Assembly: GCA_025980765.1 (NCBI GenBank)
Contig: JAICXB010000001.1
Location: forward strand, 1-64,000
From: Terriglobales bacterium
GTDB taxonomy: Bacteria > Acidobacteriota > Terriglobia > Terriglobales > Acidobacteriaceae
Reading direction: 5' to 3'
DNA length: 64,000 bases
A model generated the notes under the pieces. It did not search any database and was not told where the DNA came from. It saw nothing but the letters and a program-made list of their open reading frames with translations. Of the stretch, positions 53,615-62,680 are shown piece after piece (within the stretch, counting starts at the first letter, position 1; each line of letters opens with the position of its first letter). A program made the translations under genes and the position numbers.

Positions 53615-54505
53615 ATGGTCAACTTCCCTTCGGCTCGATTGGTCGCGCTCGCTGTTCTCATGCTCTCGTTATCCGGCTGTTTGTCACGCACGCGGACGGT
53701 TAACCGCCGGCTGGTGAACCCCGCCAACCTCAGAATCGCCACCTTGCCGGAACTGGTGCAGACCATTGATTCGGATGCGCGAAAAATCCACAGCCTTACA
53801 GCGACCGTAGAGATCGCGACCTCGGTGGGTGGCGCCAAAAAGGGCAAAGTCACCGAATATCAGCAGATCAAGGGCTACATCCTGGAGAAGGATCCCGACA
53901 TGCTGCGCATGATCGGTAAGGTGCCGCTGGTGGGCACCACCTTGTTTGACATGGTTAGCGACGGCAAGACTTTCAAGCTTTCCATTCCTGTGACCAACCG
54001 CTTTATCGAAGGACCGGCGGAGGAGGGCGCGGTACCTTCGACGAACACGCTGGAGAACCTTCGTCCGCACGTCTTCTTCGATTCGTTGCTGCTGCACGAG
54101 ATCGCCGCCGATGAAATTCCCGTTTTGGAGCAGAGCACGCAAATCGTGACCGATGCGAAAAACAAGAAGAAGAGTTGGGAAGTGCCCGACTACGTAGTGG
54201 ACATCATCAAGAAAGACGGCGAATTCTGGTACATGGAGAGAAAGATCGAGTTTGACCGCATCAATTTAAAGCCATATCGGCAGCTCATCTATGATCAGAC
54301 AGGCCAGGTCGCGACCGAAGCCATCTACGAGGAATACCAGGATTTCAACGGAATGAGCTTCCCCTCGATCATCCAGATCAACCGGCCAAAAGAGGAATAC
54401 TCTGTGCGGCTGATCATCGAAAAATTACAGGTGAACACGCCGATGACCGATGAGCAGTTCGTGCTGAAGCAGCCAGAGGGCTCGCGATTGAAGGTGCTGA
54501 AATAG
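53615..54505 (+). CDS. LolA/DUF4292-like outer-membrane lipoprotein
   Basis: 296 aa from ATG 53615, which gives a clean lipoprotein signal (lipobox SLSGC, Cys22); an earlier ATG at 53588 does not. A LolA/LolB-type half-barrel is suggested by TATVEIATSVGG, VLEKDPDMLRMIGKVPL-type strands, TTLFDMVSDGKTFKLSIP and the late FPSIIQINRPKEEYSVRL. Probably involved in lipoprotein or hydrophobic-cargo handling. Not further assignable. Confidence 0.75.
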   Translation: MVNFPSARLVALAVLMLSLSGCLSRTRTVNRRLVNPANLRIATLPELVQTIDSDARKIHSLTATVEIATSVGGAKKGKVTEYQQIKGYILEKDPDMLRMIGKVPLVGTTLFDMVSDGKTFKLSIPVTNRFIEGPAEEGAVPSTNTLENLRPHVFFDSLLLHEIAADEIPVLEQSTQIVTDAKNKKKSWEVPDYVVDIIKKDGEFWYMERKIEFDRINLKPYRQLIYDQTGQVATEAIYEEYQDFNGMSFPSIIQINRPKEEYSVRLIIEKLQVNTPMTDEQFVLKQPEGSRLKVLK

Positions 54506-54526
54506 GCGCAGCCGGATGCGGGCCCC

Positions 54527-54742
54527 TTACTGCGTGTCCTTCCATTCCTCGTACCATGCCATCTGAATCGCTTCGAGCTTGCCTTCATTGGAAGCCGCGG
54601 GATCGTCGTTGAACGTGGGCAGTTCAGTCACGTAGCGATGCAGGTCGGTGAAGCGGACCGTCAGAGGATCGGTGTCAGGAAACTTCTCCGTAAGCAGGAT
54701 GCCGATTTCTTCGGCATCTTCCCAACCAAGGTCAGCAGGCAT
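54527..54742 (-). CDS. iscX: IscX (Fe-S assembly accessory protein)
   Basis: 71 aa. LGWEDAEEIGILLTEKFPDTDPLTVRFTDLHRYVTEL and the closing EAIQMAWYEEWKD are the hallmarks of IscX/YfhJ. It is small and acidic, binds IscS and iron, and tunes cluster assembly. Last gene of the isc operon, separated from fdx by a repeat. Confidence 0.95.
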   Translation of the reverse strand: MPADLGWEDAEEIGILLTEKFPDTDPLTVRFTDLHRYVTELPTFNDDPAASNEGKLEAIQMAWYEEWKDTQ

Positions 54743-54752
54743 AGAACTCCTG

Positions 54753-54909
54753 GTAAAGCGTTCAGGAAAAGCGTTTCAAATGAGGCGTTTCAGAAAAATC
54801 GTTTCAGTAGAAGTGTTGAAAGAGGCATTCGGAATGGTCCACCTTCTTGCTTTAAAACGCCTTTTTGAAACGCTCTAATTGAAAGGCTGTAGCTGAAACG
54901 CTTCATCCT
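54753..54909. repeat. Inverted repeat of GAAAAGCGTTTCA words between fdx and iscX
   Basis: Left words (54755-54815: aaagcgtttc, ggcgtttcag) and right words (54850-54905: aaaacgcc, tttgaaacgc, ctgaaacgc) are reverse complements with a period near 20. Confidence 0.8.
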
Positions 54910-55336
54910 ACTCCTTTGGCGCGTGTCCTTCCGAGACGTAGTTGCGGTTCCATTCCGGAATCTCGACCACCAGTTCTCCCGGCTTGGTGATTACCGCCTG
55001 GCACCCCAGGCGCGAATGCAGCGTCAGGCCGGCGGCCAAATCGAGCTTGTCGGCCTCATCGTCCTCCATCTCGGACAGCAATTCTTCGCCTTTGTGCACG
55101 ATGACATGGCAAGTGGTGCAGGCGCAATTTCCGCCACAGGCGTGATCGAGAAAGAAATCATTGGCCAGCGCGACATCCAGCAGCGACTGCGGCTTGCCGT
55201 GGTCGGCGTAGGGAAGCTCGCCATTCTCAAATTCGAACGTTTTGTTCGCCGGTTGGAAAGTAACGCGGACCGTATTGGGCCCCGGCGCTTCCAGGGTCGC
55301 CGTACTTTGATTGTTGCTCTTGGTTTCGTCAGACAT
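54908..55336 (-). CDS. fdx: Isc-type [2Fe-2S] ferredoxin
   Basis: 142 aa. The adrenodoxin-type cluster motif is HACGGNCACTTCHVIV (Cys-x5-Cys-x2-Cys), with the fourth ligand in RLGCQAV. LDVALANDFFLDHACGG and EMEDDEADKLD are typical. It donates electrons in Fe-S cluster assembly. The N-terminal ~20 residues (Ser/Thr/Asn-rich) are an extension. It follows hscA in the operon across a repeat. Confidence 0.93.
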   Translation of the reverse strand: MSDETKSNNQSTATLEAPGPNTVRVTFQPANKTFEFENGELPYADHGKPQSLLDVALANDFFLDHACGGNCACTTCHVIVHKGEELLSEMEDDEADKLDLAAGLTLHSRLGCQAVITKPGELVVEIPEWNRNYVSEGHAPKE

Positions 55337-55348
55337 AAAGATGCGAAC

Positions 55349-55499
55349 TGCGTTTCAAGTTTCGAGTTTCAGGTTTCGGGACCCACCCGCTACCGCGGGC
55401 GGTACAGGTTTCGGTCGCGAGCCAAATGAGGCATACACCGGAGTTCCTGAAATGACGGTTTTGCTGAAAACTTGAAACCTGAAACTTGAAACGCTCTTT
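55349..55499. repeat. Inverted repeat of TTTCAAGTTTCGAGTTTCAGG words between hscA and fdx
   Basis: The left arm (55349-55382) and right arm (55464-55499) are reverse complements of gtttcaagtttcgag type. The same family is at 35550-35635 and 58738-58829. Confidence 0.85.
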
Positions 55500-55504
55500 C
55501 AATT

Positions 55505-57430
55505 TCAATCTCCTGCTTTGTCGAACTCCGCGGGCGCGATCGGATGCGGAGCACTCGGACCTTCGCCTAGTTCGGTTCCTGCGCTGGCCATGGTCTTCCC
55601 CTTGACCGCGCTGGCGACTGCCGAATCCATCATCAGCTCCGCCAATTTTGTGGTGGCCCCGTTGAGATCATCGATCGCCGAGCGAATCTTGCGATAGTCC
55701 TCGCCTGCTTTTTTGTTTTTCAGTTCGCTTTCGAGCTGCGCGATCTGCTGCTGCTCTGCTCCGCCGAGAGCGCTCCAGGCAGCGTTCTTGCGCGCTTTTT
55801 CCAGCGCCAGGAGGATATTGTCCGCCTCCACACGAGCTTCGATGACCTGACGCTTGTTGAAATCTTCCTGCGCGAAATCGAAGGAATCGAGAATCATCTT
55901 CTCGACTTGCTCGTCAGTGAGTCCATAAGTCGGCTTGACTTCGATCTGGGCTTCTTTGCCGCTGCGCTGCTCGCGCGCGCTGACGTGCAGAATGCCATTG
56001 GCGTCGATGAGGAACTTTACTTCGATGCGCGGTAATCCGGCGGGCATGGGAGGAATGCCCTTGAGATCGAATCTAGCCAGTGAGCGGCAGTCTGCCGCCA
56101 ATTCGCGTTCGCCTTGTAGAACGTGTATTGCGATGTTGGTTTGCCCCTCAACCGCGGTAGTGAATTGCTCGGTAGCCGATGCAGGAACCGTGGAGTTGCG
56201 GTGAATGATCTTCGCCACCACGCCACCCATCGCCTCGATCCCGAGCGACAGCGGAGTCACGTCGAGCAGCAGCATGTCTTCCGTAGCTTGCGATCCGCCC
56301 GCCAGAATGTGCGCCTGCACCGCGGCTCCGAGCGCGACCACTTCGTCAGGGTTCAATTCAATGTGAGGCTCACGCTGGAAGAGATCTTTCACCAGCGCGC
56401 GCACCCGGGGAATGCGCGTTGAGCCGCCGACGAGAACAACTTCGCCGATGTCATTGGGCTTGATTTTGGCGTCAGCGAGCGCCTGCTTGCAGGGAGCGAT
56501 CGTGCGCTGCAGGATCGGCTCAATGAGCTGCTCGAACTGTTCGCGAGTGATTTCCCGCTGGTAGCGTTTTCCGTCGGGCAACTCGATGTCGAGTTTCGTT
56601 TTGACCTGCGAGGACAGCGCGATCTTGGCGTCGATGACCGCGTTCCGAATCGCCTGCACGGCCTCTCCATTGCGTCGGAGATCGAGCTTCAGGTCTCCAG
56701 AGATGTCGTCGAGCGCGATGGAGATGAGCAGATTGTCGATGTCGTCCCCGCCCAAATGCGTGTCGCCGTTGGTGGAGATCACTTCGAAAATTCCTTCGTG
56801 CAGCTTGAGAATGGAGATGTCGAACGTCCCGCCGCCAAGGTCGTAAACCGCGACAATGCCGTCCTTCTGTTTGTCCAGACCGTACGCCAGTGCGGCGGCG
56901 GTTGGTTCGTTGACCAGGCGAAGCACGTCGAGCCCGGCGATGCGTCCGGCATCTTTCGTTGCCTGGCGCTGGGCATCATTGAAATACGCGGGAACGGTTA
57001 CGACTGCTTTGCTGACTGGCGCGCCGAAATAGCGCTCTGCATTTTTTTTCAGCTGCAGCAGCACGTACGCGGAAATTTCTGGCGGAGTAAAGGTCCTCTC
57101 GCCCAGGCGGATGCGCAGTAGCTCGCCGCTATCGGGTTCGGCAAGACGGAAGGGGAAGAGCTTGAGTTCGTCCTGAACATCGTGGATGCCCCGTCCCATC
57201 AGCCGCTTGACGGAGTAGATCGCGTTCTTCGGAGTTTCAATCAGGTGTTTGCGCGCCCGGTTGCCAACGACAATGTTCTCCCGGCCGTCGCCGGTGACCA
57301 GCGCGACCACTGAGGGTACGAGGTTGGAGCCGTCCTCGCCGGGGATGACGACGGGGGAGTCGCCTTCCATGTACGCGACCAGCGAGTTGGTCGTGCCTAA
57401 ATCGATCCCAACAATGCGCGGCTCAGTCAT
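55505..57430 (-). CDS. hscA: Fe-S assembly chaperone HscA (Hsp70 family)
   Basis: 641 aa. ATPase domain: [48 protein letters not shown]. Substrate-binding domain with [14 protein letters not shown] and a C-terminal helical lid. Assigned as HscA, not DnaK, because of its place directly after hscB in an isc operon and because IscU here carries the LPPVK recognition motif. Its start overlaps the hscB stop (TAATG). Confidence 0.94.
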   Translation of the reverse strand: MTEPRIVGIDLGTTNSLVAYMEGDSPVVIPGEDGSNLVPSVVALVTGDGRENIVVGNRARKHLIETPKNAIYSVKRLMGRGIHDVQDELKLFPFRLAEPDSGELLRIRLGERTFTPPEISAYVLLQLKKNAERYFGAPVSKAVVTVPAYFNDAQRQATKDAGRIAGLDVLRLVNEPTAAALAYGLDKQKDGIVAVYDLGGGTFDISILKLHEGIFEVISTNGDTHLGGDDIDNLLISIALDDISGDLKLDLRRNGEAVQAIRNAVIDAKIALSSQVKTKLDIELPDGKRYQREITREQFEQLIEPILQRTIAPCKQALADAKIKPNDIGEVVLVGGSTRIPRVRALVKDLFQREPHIELNPDEVVALGAAVQAHILAGGSQATEDMLLLDVTPLSLGIEAMGGVVAKIIHRNSTVPASATEQFTTAVEGQTNIAIHVLQGERELAADCRSLARFDLKGIPPMPAGLPRIEVKFLIDANGILHVSAREQRSGKEAQIEVKPTYGLTDEQVEKMILDSFDFAQEDFNKRQVIEARVEADNILLALEKARKNAAWSALGGAEQQQIAQLESELKNKKAGEDYRKIRSAIDDLNGATTKLAELMMDSAVASAVKGKTMASAGTELGEGPSAPHPIAPAEFDKAGD

Positions 57431-58173
57431 TACGCCGCCAGCGCCTCATTTACGTCGCGCACCAGATTTCGAACATAGGATCGCCGGTTCAGCAGGGCAA
57501 CCATCTTGTCGCGCACCGCGATTCGCAGCGGATCTTCGGCGTCGGCGCCGGTGGCGATCACCTGGTCCCACTCTTTCCAGAGTTGGTGGAGATCGCTGGT
57601 TGAACTCGCGAGCATAGCCTCGAATCGATCTTTGGCTGTCGATAAATCTTTTTCCACCTGCTCGTCGCGCTCGCCCATTTTCTTGCCCATGCGAGCTTCT
57701 TCGAGCTGCATGTTCAGCTCGAACACTTCTTCCAGCAAATCCGCGGGAACGACCTGCTGTTTTTCTTTTCCCTGCGCTCGCGCAGCATCAGTGGCCGCGC
57801 GTGACTGCTCTTCCAGCTTCACACCCTCAAGCTCGAGCAGATATTCGGTGCGCGCAATCGGATCGCGCAGCGTGCGATAGGCGTCGTTCAGCAACGAACT
57901 CTGATCGGTGCTCCAGCGCTGCTCTTCTGCGCTGGCGCGGGCGTACAGGTCGGGATGCACCTTGCGGCTGAGCGAATAAAACTCTTTTTCCAGCGCATCA
58001 AGATTTATGTTCAACCGGCGTTGCAGCCCAAAGAAGGTGAAGTAATCAGAATCGGCGGGCGGCTGGAGCTTGGAGCAATGCGGGCAAAAATGTGCCGCCT
58101 TCTCAATCTCCCTCAGACATGACCAGCAGGCCTGGGAAGCGAGCGTCTCGGGATTGGGAACGACTGGATGCAT
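57430..58173 (-). CDS. hscB: Co-chaperone HscB with N-terminal zinc-ribbon-like domain
   Basis: 247 aa from ATG 58173; a GTG at 58194 lies in a repeat arm. The N-terminus has a CxxC pair of the human HSC20 kind ([19 protein letters not shown]). A J-domain follows ([27 protein letters not shown] in [31 protein letters not shown]), then a C-terminal helical domain that binds IscU. It delivers IscU to HscA and stimulates its ATPase. Proteobacterial HscB lacks the Cys domain. Confidence 0.93.
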   Translation of the reverse strand: MHPVVPNPETLASQACWSCLREIEKAAHFCPHCSKLQPPADSDYFTFFGLQRRLNINLDALEKEFYSLSRKVHPDLYARASAEEQRWSTDQSSLLNDAYRTLRDPIARTEYLLELEGVKLEEQSRAATDAARAQGKEKQQVVPADLLEEVFELNMQLEEARMGKKMGERDEQVEKDLSTAKDRFEAMLASSTSDLHQLWKEWDQVIATGADAEDPLRIAVRDKMVALLNRRSYVRNLVRDVNEALAA

Positions 58174-58185
58174 TCCAAAAATCTT

Positions 58186-58336
58186 TCTAACCACGGAGAC
58201 ACGGAGTCACGGAGAAAGCTCTGTTAAATGTGTGATTTGGCATTTGGGAATCGATCACAAAGCAAATCACTGATCATCCAATTACAAAAATTCCCGATTT
58301 TCTCCGTGTCTCCGTGCCTCCGTGGTGAAAAGGTTT
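58186..58336. repeat. Inverted repeat of CCACGGAGACACGGAG words between iscA and hscB
   Basis: The left arm (58188-58218) and right arm (58298-58336) pair over about 30 bases with few mismatches. The family is that of 32866-33051. The inner part has atttgtgattttg/caattacaaaaatt words. Confidence 0.9.
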
Positions 58337-58725
58337 TACGCGGAGAACGAACTGCCGCATCCGCACGATTTCGATGAATTGGGATTGATGAAGTTGAAGC
58401 CTCGCTTCATCAGCGACTCTTCCCAATCGAGGATCATGCCGTGCAGGTAAATGAACGATTTGGGATCGACGAACAGCCGGACTCCCTCGAATTCGTACAC
58501 CCGGTCGCGCTCGCGCGGCTGGCTGTCAAAGCGAATCTGATAACTCAGTCCGGAGCAGCCACCGCCAGAGACCCCCAAACGCAATCCCCCCTGCTCGGGA
58601 GACACGTTCTCCTTGACCATCGCCGTGCGCACCTTCTCGAGCGCGCGCTGCGTGATCTGGATTCCTTTGGCTCCGGGCGCGGCGCCATCGGAGCTGAGGA
58701 CCGGACTGTCGATTGCGAGTGGCAT
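58336..58725 (-). CDS. iscA: Iron-sulfur cluster assembly protein IscA (HesB family)
   Basis: 129 aa. The three conserved cysteines are in GVSGGGCSGLSYQ and SSKSCGCGSSF (C-x(n)-C-G-C). KGIQITQRALEKV starts the domain, and the first ~20 residues are an extension. It acts as an A-type carrier delivering Fe-S clusters to targets. Confidence 0.94.
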   Translation of the reverse strand: MPLAIDSPVLSSDGAAPGAKGIQITQRALEKVRTAMVKENVSPEQGGLRLGVSGGGCSGLSYQIRFDSQPRERDRVYEFEGVRLFVDPKSFIYLHGMILDWEESLMKRGFNFINPNSSKSCGCGSSFSA

Positions 58726-58737
58726 ATCTAAGAAAGG

Positions 58738-58829
58738 CGTTTCAAGTTTCGAGTTTCAGGTTTCGGGCAAAACCATTCTGCTCGTTATTTGGACCAACCT
58801 GAAACTTGAAACCTGAAACCCGAAACGCC
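58738..58829. repeat. Inverted repeat of GTTTCAAGTTTCGAG words between iscU and iscA
   Basis: The left arm (58738-58767) and right arm (58798-58829) are reverse complements with few mismatches. The family is that of 55349-55499. Confidence 0.9.
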
Positions 58830-58835
58830 TTTTGC

Positions 58836-59255
58836 TTATCCCTTTACCGCTTCCACCGCCGCCGGGGCAGTTACCCCCTGCTTCTTCTTCCAATCGCCGA
58901 TTGCGGCGCGAATTGCGTCTTCGGCCAGCACCGAGCAGTGAATCTTCACCGGCGGCAGCGCGAGCTCCTTCACGATATCGGTGTTCTTGATCGTGAGCGC
59001 ATCGTCCACCGTTCGGCCCTTCACCCATTCCGTCGCGAGGGACGAGGAAGCGATGGCCGAGCCGCAGCCGAACGTCTTGAACTTGGCGTCTTCGATGACC
59101 TGCGTCTCAGGATTGACTTTGATCTGCAGACGCATGACGTCGCCGCACTCCGGAGCTCCGACCAACCCGGTGCCCACCTGTCCACTGCTCTTGTCAAGCG
59201 TGCCCACGTTGCGAGGATTGTTGTAGTGATCGATTACTTTGTCGCTATAAGCCAT
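58836..59255 (-). CDS. iscU: Fe-S cluster scaffold protein IscU
   Basis: 139 aa from ATG 59255, with GGGAG 6 nt upstream; the frame is open further upstream through a repeat, giving a false longer start. Scaffold residues: Cys in GAPECGDVM, FKTFGCGSAIASSS and HCSVLAEDAI, and the HscA-recognised LPPVK motif (LALPPVKIHCS). The AYSDKVIDHYNNPRNVG start is typical. It receives sulfur from IscS and builds the nascent cluster. Confidence 0.96.
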   Translation of the reverse strand: MAYSDKVIDHYNNPRNVGTLDKSSGQVGTGLVGAPECGDVMRLQIKVNPETQVIEDAKFKTFGCGSAIASSSLATEWVKGRTVDDALTIKNTDIVKELALPPVKIHCSVLAEDAIRAAIGDWKKKQGVTAPAAVEAVKG

Positions 59256-59279
59256 TTCACTCTCCCAAAATGTTTTCCA

Positions 59280-59356
59280 ATTTCGTGATTTTGTGATTTC
59301 GCGATTTCGTGATTTTTGAATCACCCGATCACCCGATCACGAAATCACCCGATTTC
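59280..59356. repeat. Repeats of TTTCGTGATTTTGTGATTTC and ATCACCCGATC words between iscS and iscU
   Basis: Words tttcgtgattt on the left (59280-59317) pair with atcacgaaatcacccg on the right (59319-59356). This links the cccgat family of 9802-9882 to a gtgattt family. Confidence 0.8.
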
Positions 59357-59357
59357 T

Positions 59358-60629
59358 TTAGTGTCCTTCCGTAGCCCATTGAATCTTCTTCAGATCGATG
59401 CCTTCCTTCACCATCTCGTAGAGCGGTGAAAGCTCGCGCAGCTTCTTGACCGTGTCGATGATCTTGTCAGCCACGTAATCCACTTCGGCTTCGGTATTGA
59501 AGCGGCCGATGCCGAAACGGATGGAGCTGTGGGCCACGTCGTCTCCCAGTCCAAGAGCCTTTAATACATAAGATGGCTCAAGCGTCGCCGAGGTGCATGC
59601 CGAGCCGCTGGAAACCGCGATGTCGTTGATGCCCATCAGCAACGACTCGCCCTCCACATACACAAAACTCATGTTCAGGTTGCCCGGCAGACGGTGCTCC
59701 ATCGTGCCGTTGATGTGGATCTCATCCAGGTTCTGCTCCAGCTTGCTCTTGAGCCGGTCGCGCAGGAATGCCAGACGCTTTGACTCCTCCGGCATCTCTT
59801 CCATGGCAAGAGCGCACGCTTTGCCCAGTCCGACGATGCCCGGGACGTTCAAAGTCCCGGAGCGCATGCCGCGCTCGTGTCCGCCGCCATCGATTTGCGC
59901 GGTAATCTGCACCCGCGGGCTCTTCCGTCGCACATACAGAGCGCCAACGCCCTTGGGCCCGTAGATCTTGTGCGCCGTGATCGACATCAAATCGATGTTG
60001 TCTTTGATCACGTTCACCGGGACTTTGCCGATGGCCTGCACGGCGTCGGAGTGGAAGAGCACGCCCTTCTCGTGACAGAGCTTGCCGATCTCGGCGATCG
60101 GCTGGATGACGCCAATTTCGTTATTGGCGTACATGATCGTGACGAGAATGGTCTTGTCATCGATGGCGCGTCGCAAGTCATCCAGATTGACCAGGCCATC
60201 GGCGCCGACCGGCAGATACGTGACCCGATATCCGTACTTCTCCAACCGCTTGCAGGTGTCGAGCACGGCCTTGTGCTCGGTGGCCGCGGTGATGATGTGA
60301 TTGCCCTTCTCTTTGTACATCTCGGCAACGCCCTTGATGGCCAGGTTGTCGCTTTCGGTGGCGCCCGAGGTGAAGATGATTTCTTTTGAGGTTGCGCCCA
60401 CCAGTTTCGCGATCTGCTCGCGCGCATTCTCGACTGCCTGCTCGGCCTCCCATCCGAACTGATGATTGCGGCTGGCGGCATTGCCGAAGCGGCCAGTGAA
60501 ATAGGGCAACATCGCCTCCAACACGCGCGGATCGACCGGCGTGGTGGCGTGATTGTCCATGTAGATGGGTAATTTCACGGAAGCCTGAGCATTTCCGTTG
60601 CTGTTCGTCGCTACTGCCGTGGTGCTCAT
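59358..60629 (-). CDS. iscS: Cysteine desulfurase IscS
   Basis: 423 aa. GGAG 9 nt before the [26 protein letters not shown], the PLP-binding lysine in [12 protein letters not shown], and the catalytic Cys in [21 protein letters not shown]. It removes sulfur from cysteine to form the persulfide passed to IscU. The N-terminal ~20 residues (Ala/Asn/Ser-rich) are an extension. Second gene of the isc operon, 38 nt after iscR. Confidence 0.97.
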   Translation of the reverse strand: MSTTAVATNSNGNAQASVKLPIYMDNHATTPVDPRVLEAMLPYFTGRFGNAASRNHQFGWEAEQAVENAREQIAKLVGATSKEIIFTSGATESDNLAIKGVAEMYKEKGNHIITAATEHKAVLDTCKRLEKYGYRVTYLPVGADGLVNLDDLRRAIDDKTILVTIMYANNEIGVIQPIAEIGKLCHEKGVLFHSDAVQAIGKVPVNVIKDNIDLMSITAHKIYGPKGVGALYVRRKSPRVQITAQIDGGGHERGMRSGTLNVPGIVGLGKACALAMEEMPEESKRLAFLRDRLKSKLEQNLDEIHINGTMEHRLPGNLNMSFVYVEGESLLMGINDIAVSSGSACTSATLEPSYVLKALGLGDDVAHSSIRFGIGRFNTEAEVDYVADKIIDTVKKLRELSPLYEMVKEGIDLKKIQWATEGH

Positions 60630-60666
60630 CGGATTCGTTCTCCTTCATCCCCTCTAATAAATGCGC

Positions 60667-61137
60667 TCAGCGTAATGTCACTAATTCCAGTGGCTGTACT
60701 GGCGCTTCCTGTGTAGTCGCGCTCGCTGGACGCGAGTCCCGCATGTCGGAAATCTTGATGGCTGCGAGCAAAGCCCTGATGCTCTCATTCACCTGCCGCA
60801 ATGGCTCGCGCACGGTGCAGCGCTTGCTCTGGTCGCATCCGCCACTCTCATGCGGCAAGCACGAGGTAATAAACAGCGGCCCATCGACCGCGTGGATCAC
60901 CTCAAGCGCGGAAATTTGCCGTGCCTCGCGTGCCAGAGCGTATCCCCCGTTGGTGCCATGGTGCGACAGCAGAAGCTTGGCCTTCGCCAGCTTCTGCAGA
61001 ATCTTGGCCAAGGCCTCTTGCGGAATGCGGTAAGCGTCGGCGATATCCTTCGCGCTGCAGGAGCCATTCGCTCCCAGCTCGGCCAAATGCCGCACCGCGA
61101 TCAATCCGTAATCGGCCTTCTTTGTAAGCTTCAGCAT
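60667..61137 (-). CDS. iscR: Rrf2-family regulator IscR
   Basis: 156 aa. The N-terminal winged-helix is typical (LKLTKKADYGLIAVRHLAEL, IPQEALAKILQKLAKAKLLLSHHGTNGGYALAR). The cluster-binding region has three cysteines in TSCLPHESGGCDQSKRC, a spacing of 8 and 6, slightly different from the 6 and 6 of E. coli IscR. It binds [2Fe-2S] and represses its own operon. A matching site overlaps its promoter at 61166-61188. Confidence 0.93.
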   Translation of the reverse strand: MLKLTKKADYGLIAVRHLAELGANGSCSAKDIADAYRIPQEALAKILQKLAKAKLLLSHHGTNGGYALAREARQISALEVIHAVDGPLFITSCLPHESGGCDQSKRCTVREPLRQVNESIRALLAAIKISDMRDSRPASATTQEAPVQPLELVTLR

Positions 61138-61165
61138 TCCAAAGGGCTCACTGCGTGTAAGCCAT

Positions 61166-61188
61166 ATCCGACCTATTCAGTCGTATAT
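61166..61188 (-). promoter_or_regulatory. IscR type-1 binding site
   Basis: Read on the minus strand, the 23 bases match the E. coli type-1 consensus at 20 positions: an ATA start, CGACTG core half and AGGTCGG second half. It lies just downstream of the -10 box, where bound IscR would block initiation. Confidence 0.65.
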
Positions 61189-61190
61189 TG

Positions 61191-61219
61191 ATTTTAGAAC
61201 GCTGAGCCAGGTAAATCAA
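61191..61219 (-). promoter_or_regulatory. Promoter of the isc operon
   Basis: On the minus strand: TTGATT (plus 61214-61219), a 17-nt spacer and TAAAAT (plus 61191-61196). These match 4 and 5 of 6 consensus bases. The IscR site overlaps the expected transcription start. Confidence 0.65.
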
Positions 61220-61473
61220 CTCAGGGCAGTTATTGGGCGGTACAGATTGGTGAACGGCAAGTCTATTAGGCCGAATGGTTTCGGCCGCTGTGCACCCAGC
61301 GTTCATGGGCCCGACATCGCAGCTTGCGTACTGACGCAGGAAATTGCGGAGAGCGCCAGAGGCAGCCTGCCCGCCTTTACCAGACGCGCTGGGCCGGTGC
61401 ATGGCTCCTTCGCAGCTCGAATTAAGGCATTGGCTGGATTGAGTTCTTTGCATGCGGGGTTAAGCTGAAAATA

Positions 61474-62562
61474 GTGACGCCACTCACTAAGTCCACGATT
61501 GCAATCATCGTGCTCGCCCTCTCGCCGATTGGACTGTCTGCGGGCGGAGATTACGAAAAACCCGACCTGCCGCACAGCATTCATGCAGTACGCAGGATGG
61601 AACCTACCTTCAGCGTCACTGCGGGAATCCATGGTGATGTCTTCCCCGCATTCGCGAATTACGCTTCTCTGCAAAATCCAGATCAGCGCAACTGGAGTGT
61701 CGTTTCCGTTAAGGCTTCCAATTCCTCCAGCAGCGAGCAGCGTTATCGCATCAGCGTGCGCGTGCCAGGATGGAGCGACGAAGAGATTCAGGTGGTGAGC
61801 GTCGCCGCCGCTTCTTCCCACAGCTTCAGTTTTGCCCCTTCGTTCTTTCCTCGGCTTTATTCCAACCACGAGATTGCGGCCGCGACCGCGCAAATCAAGA
61901 TCACCGACCTGGCTGGCAATCCGGTTTATCACAGCACCGTTCCTCTGCGCCTGCGCGCCGTCGAAGACATGCTCTGGGGCGCGCACTTCGAATACGCAAA
62001 CTTCATTGCGTCGTGGGTCACTCCCCACGATCCTCGCGTGGAAGAGGTGCTGTCGAAGGCCAAGGAGCTGATGCCGGGACGGCGTCTTCCTGGATACGAA
62101 GACTGGAAGGATGCCGCAGGCCAGGAGATCGAGACTCTCTTGCAGGCGAAGGCGATTTATCTCGCGCTGCAGCGGCAGCGGCTCTCCTACGTGAAGAGTT
62201 CGCTGACCTTCGGCGCCAATGCCGGAATCAGCGAGCGCATTCGCACTCCGCGCGAGAGCATTCGCGAGAGTTCGGCGAACTGCATCGATGGCTCTGTGTT
62301 GTTTGCCTCCGCTTTCGAGAACCTGGCGATGGATCCTGTGATCGTTCTCGTTCCCGGTCATGCCTATGTTGGAGTGAAGCTGTCAGATAAAGCCGACGAC
62401 TATCTTTACATCGACAGCTCGCTGACTGGCCGGGTCTCCTTCGATGCCGCAGTGAACATTGCGCAACGCGCATTGGCGAAATATCAAGCTTCGCAAGTCG
62501 ATCGCATCAGCATTCATGACGCTCGCCAGGCGGGCATCTACCCGATGCCGGAATTGCAGTAA
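61474..62562 (+). CDS. Secreted transglutaminase-like protein
   Basis: 362 aa from GTG 61474. Signal peptide (about 1-23, PIGLSAGG). A beta-domain (about 45-165) is followed by a transglutaminase-like cysteine-protease fold with the triad Cys270 (SANCIDGSVLFAS), His296 (VPGHAYVGVK) and Asp314 (YIDSS). Such domains act as peptidases or protein crosslinkers; the substrate is unknown. It sits between the isc operon and bamA. Confidence 0.8.
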   Translation: MTPLTKSTIAIIVLALSPIGLSAGGDYEKPDLPHSIHAVRRMEPTFSVTAGIHGDVFPAFANYASLQNPDQRNWSVVSVKASNSSSSEQRYRISVRVPGWSDEEIQVVSVAAASSHSFSFAPSFFPRLYSNHEIAAATAQIKITDLAGNPVYHSTVPLRLRAVEDMLWGAHFEYANFIASWVTPHDPRVEEVLSKAKELMPGRRLPGYEDWKDAAGQEIETLLQAKAIYLALQRQRLSYVKSSLTFGANAGISERIRTPRESIRESSANCIDGSVLFASAFENLAMDPVIVLVPGHAYVGVKLSDKADDYLYIDSSLTGRVSFDAAVNIAQRALAKYQASQVDRISIHDARQAGIYPMPELQ

Positions 62563-62680
62563 GTTCATCCCGCGAAATCACCTCACATTAACAACTCTTA
62601 GGGCCAATGCCGGGTCAGATTGCTTTGAAGGTGCGTTGAACGTCCCATATAATTGAGAATTCCTCCACGAATTCATAACT

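Noticed and set aside
59256-59324. N-terminal extension of IscU
   Set aside because: It is the translation of a gtgattt-word repeat; the ATG at 59255 has a good ribosome site and matches the family start.
61303-62361. 352-codon minus-strand frame
   Set aside because: Antisense to the transglutaminase-like gene, whose Cys-His-Asp triad and signal peptide are convincing.
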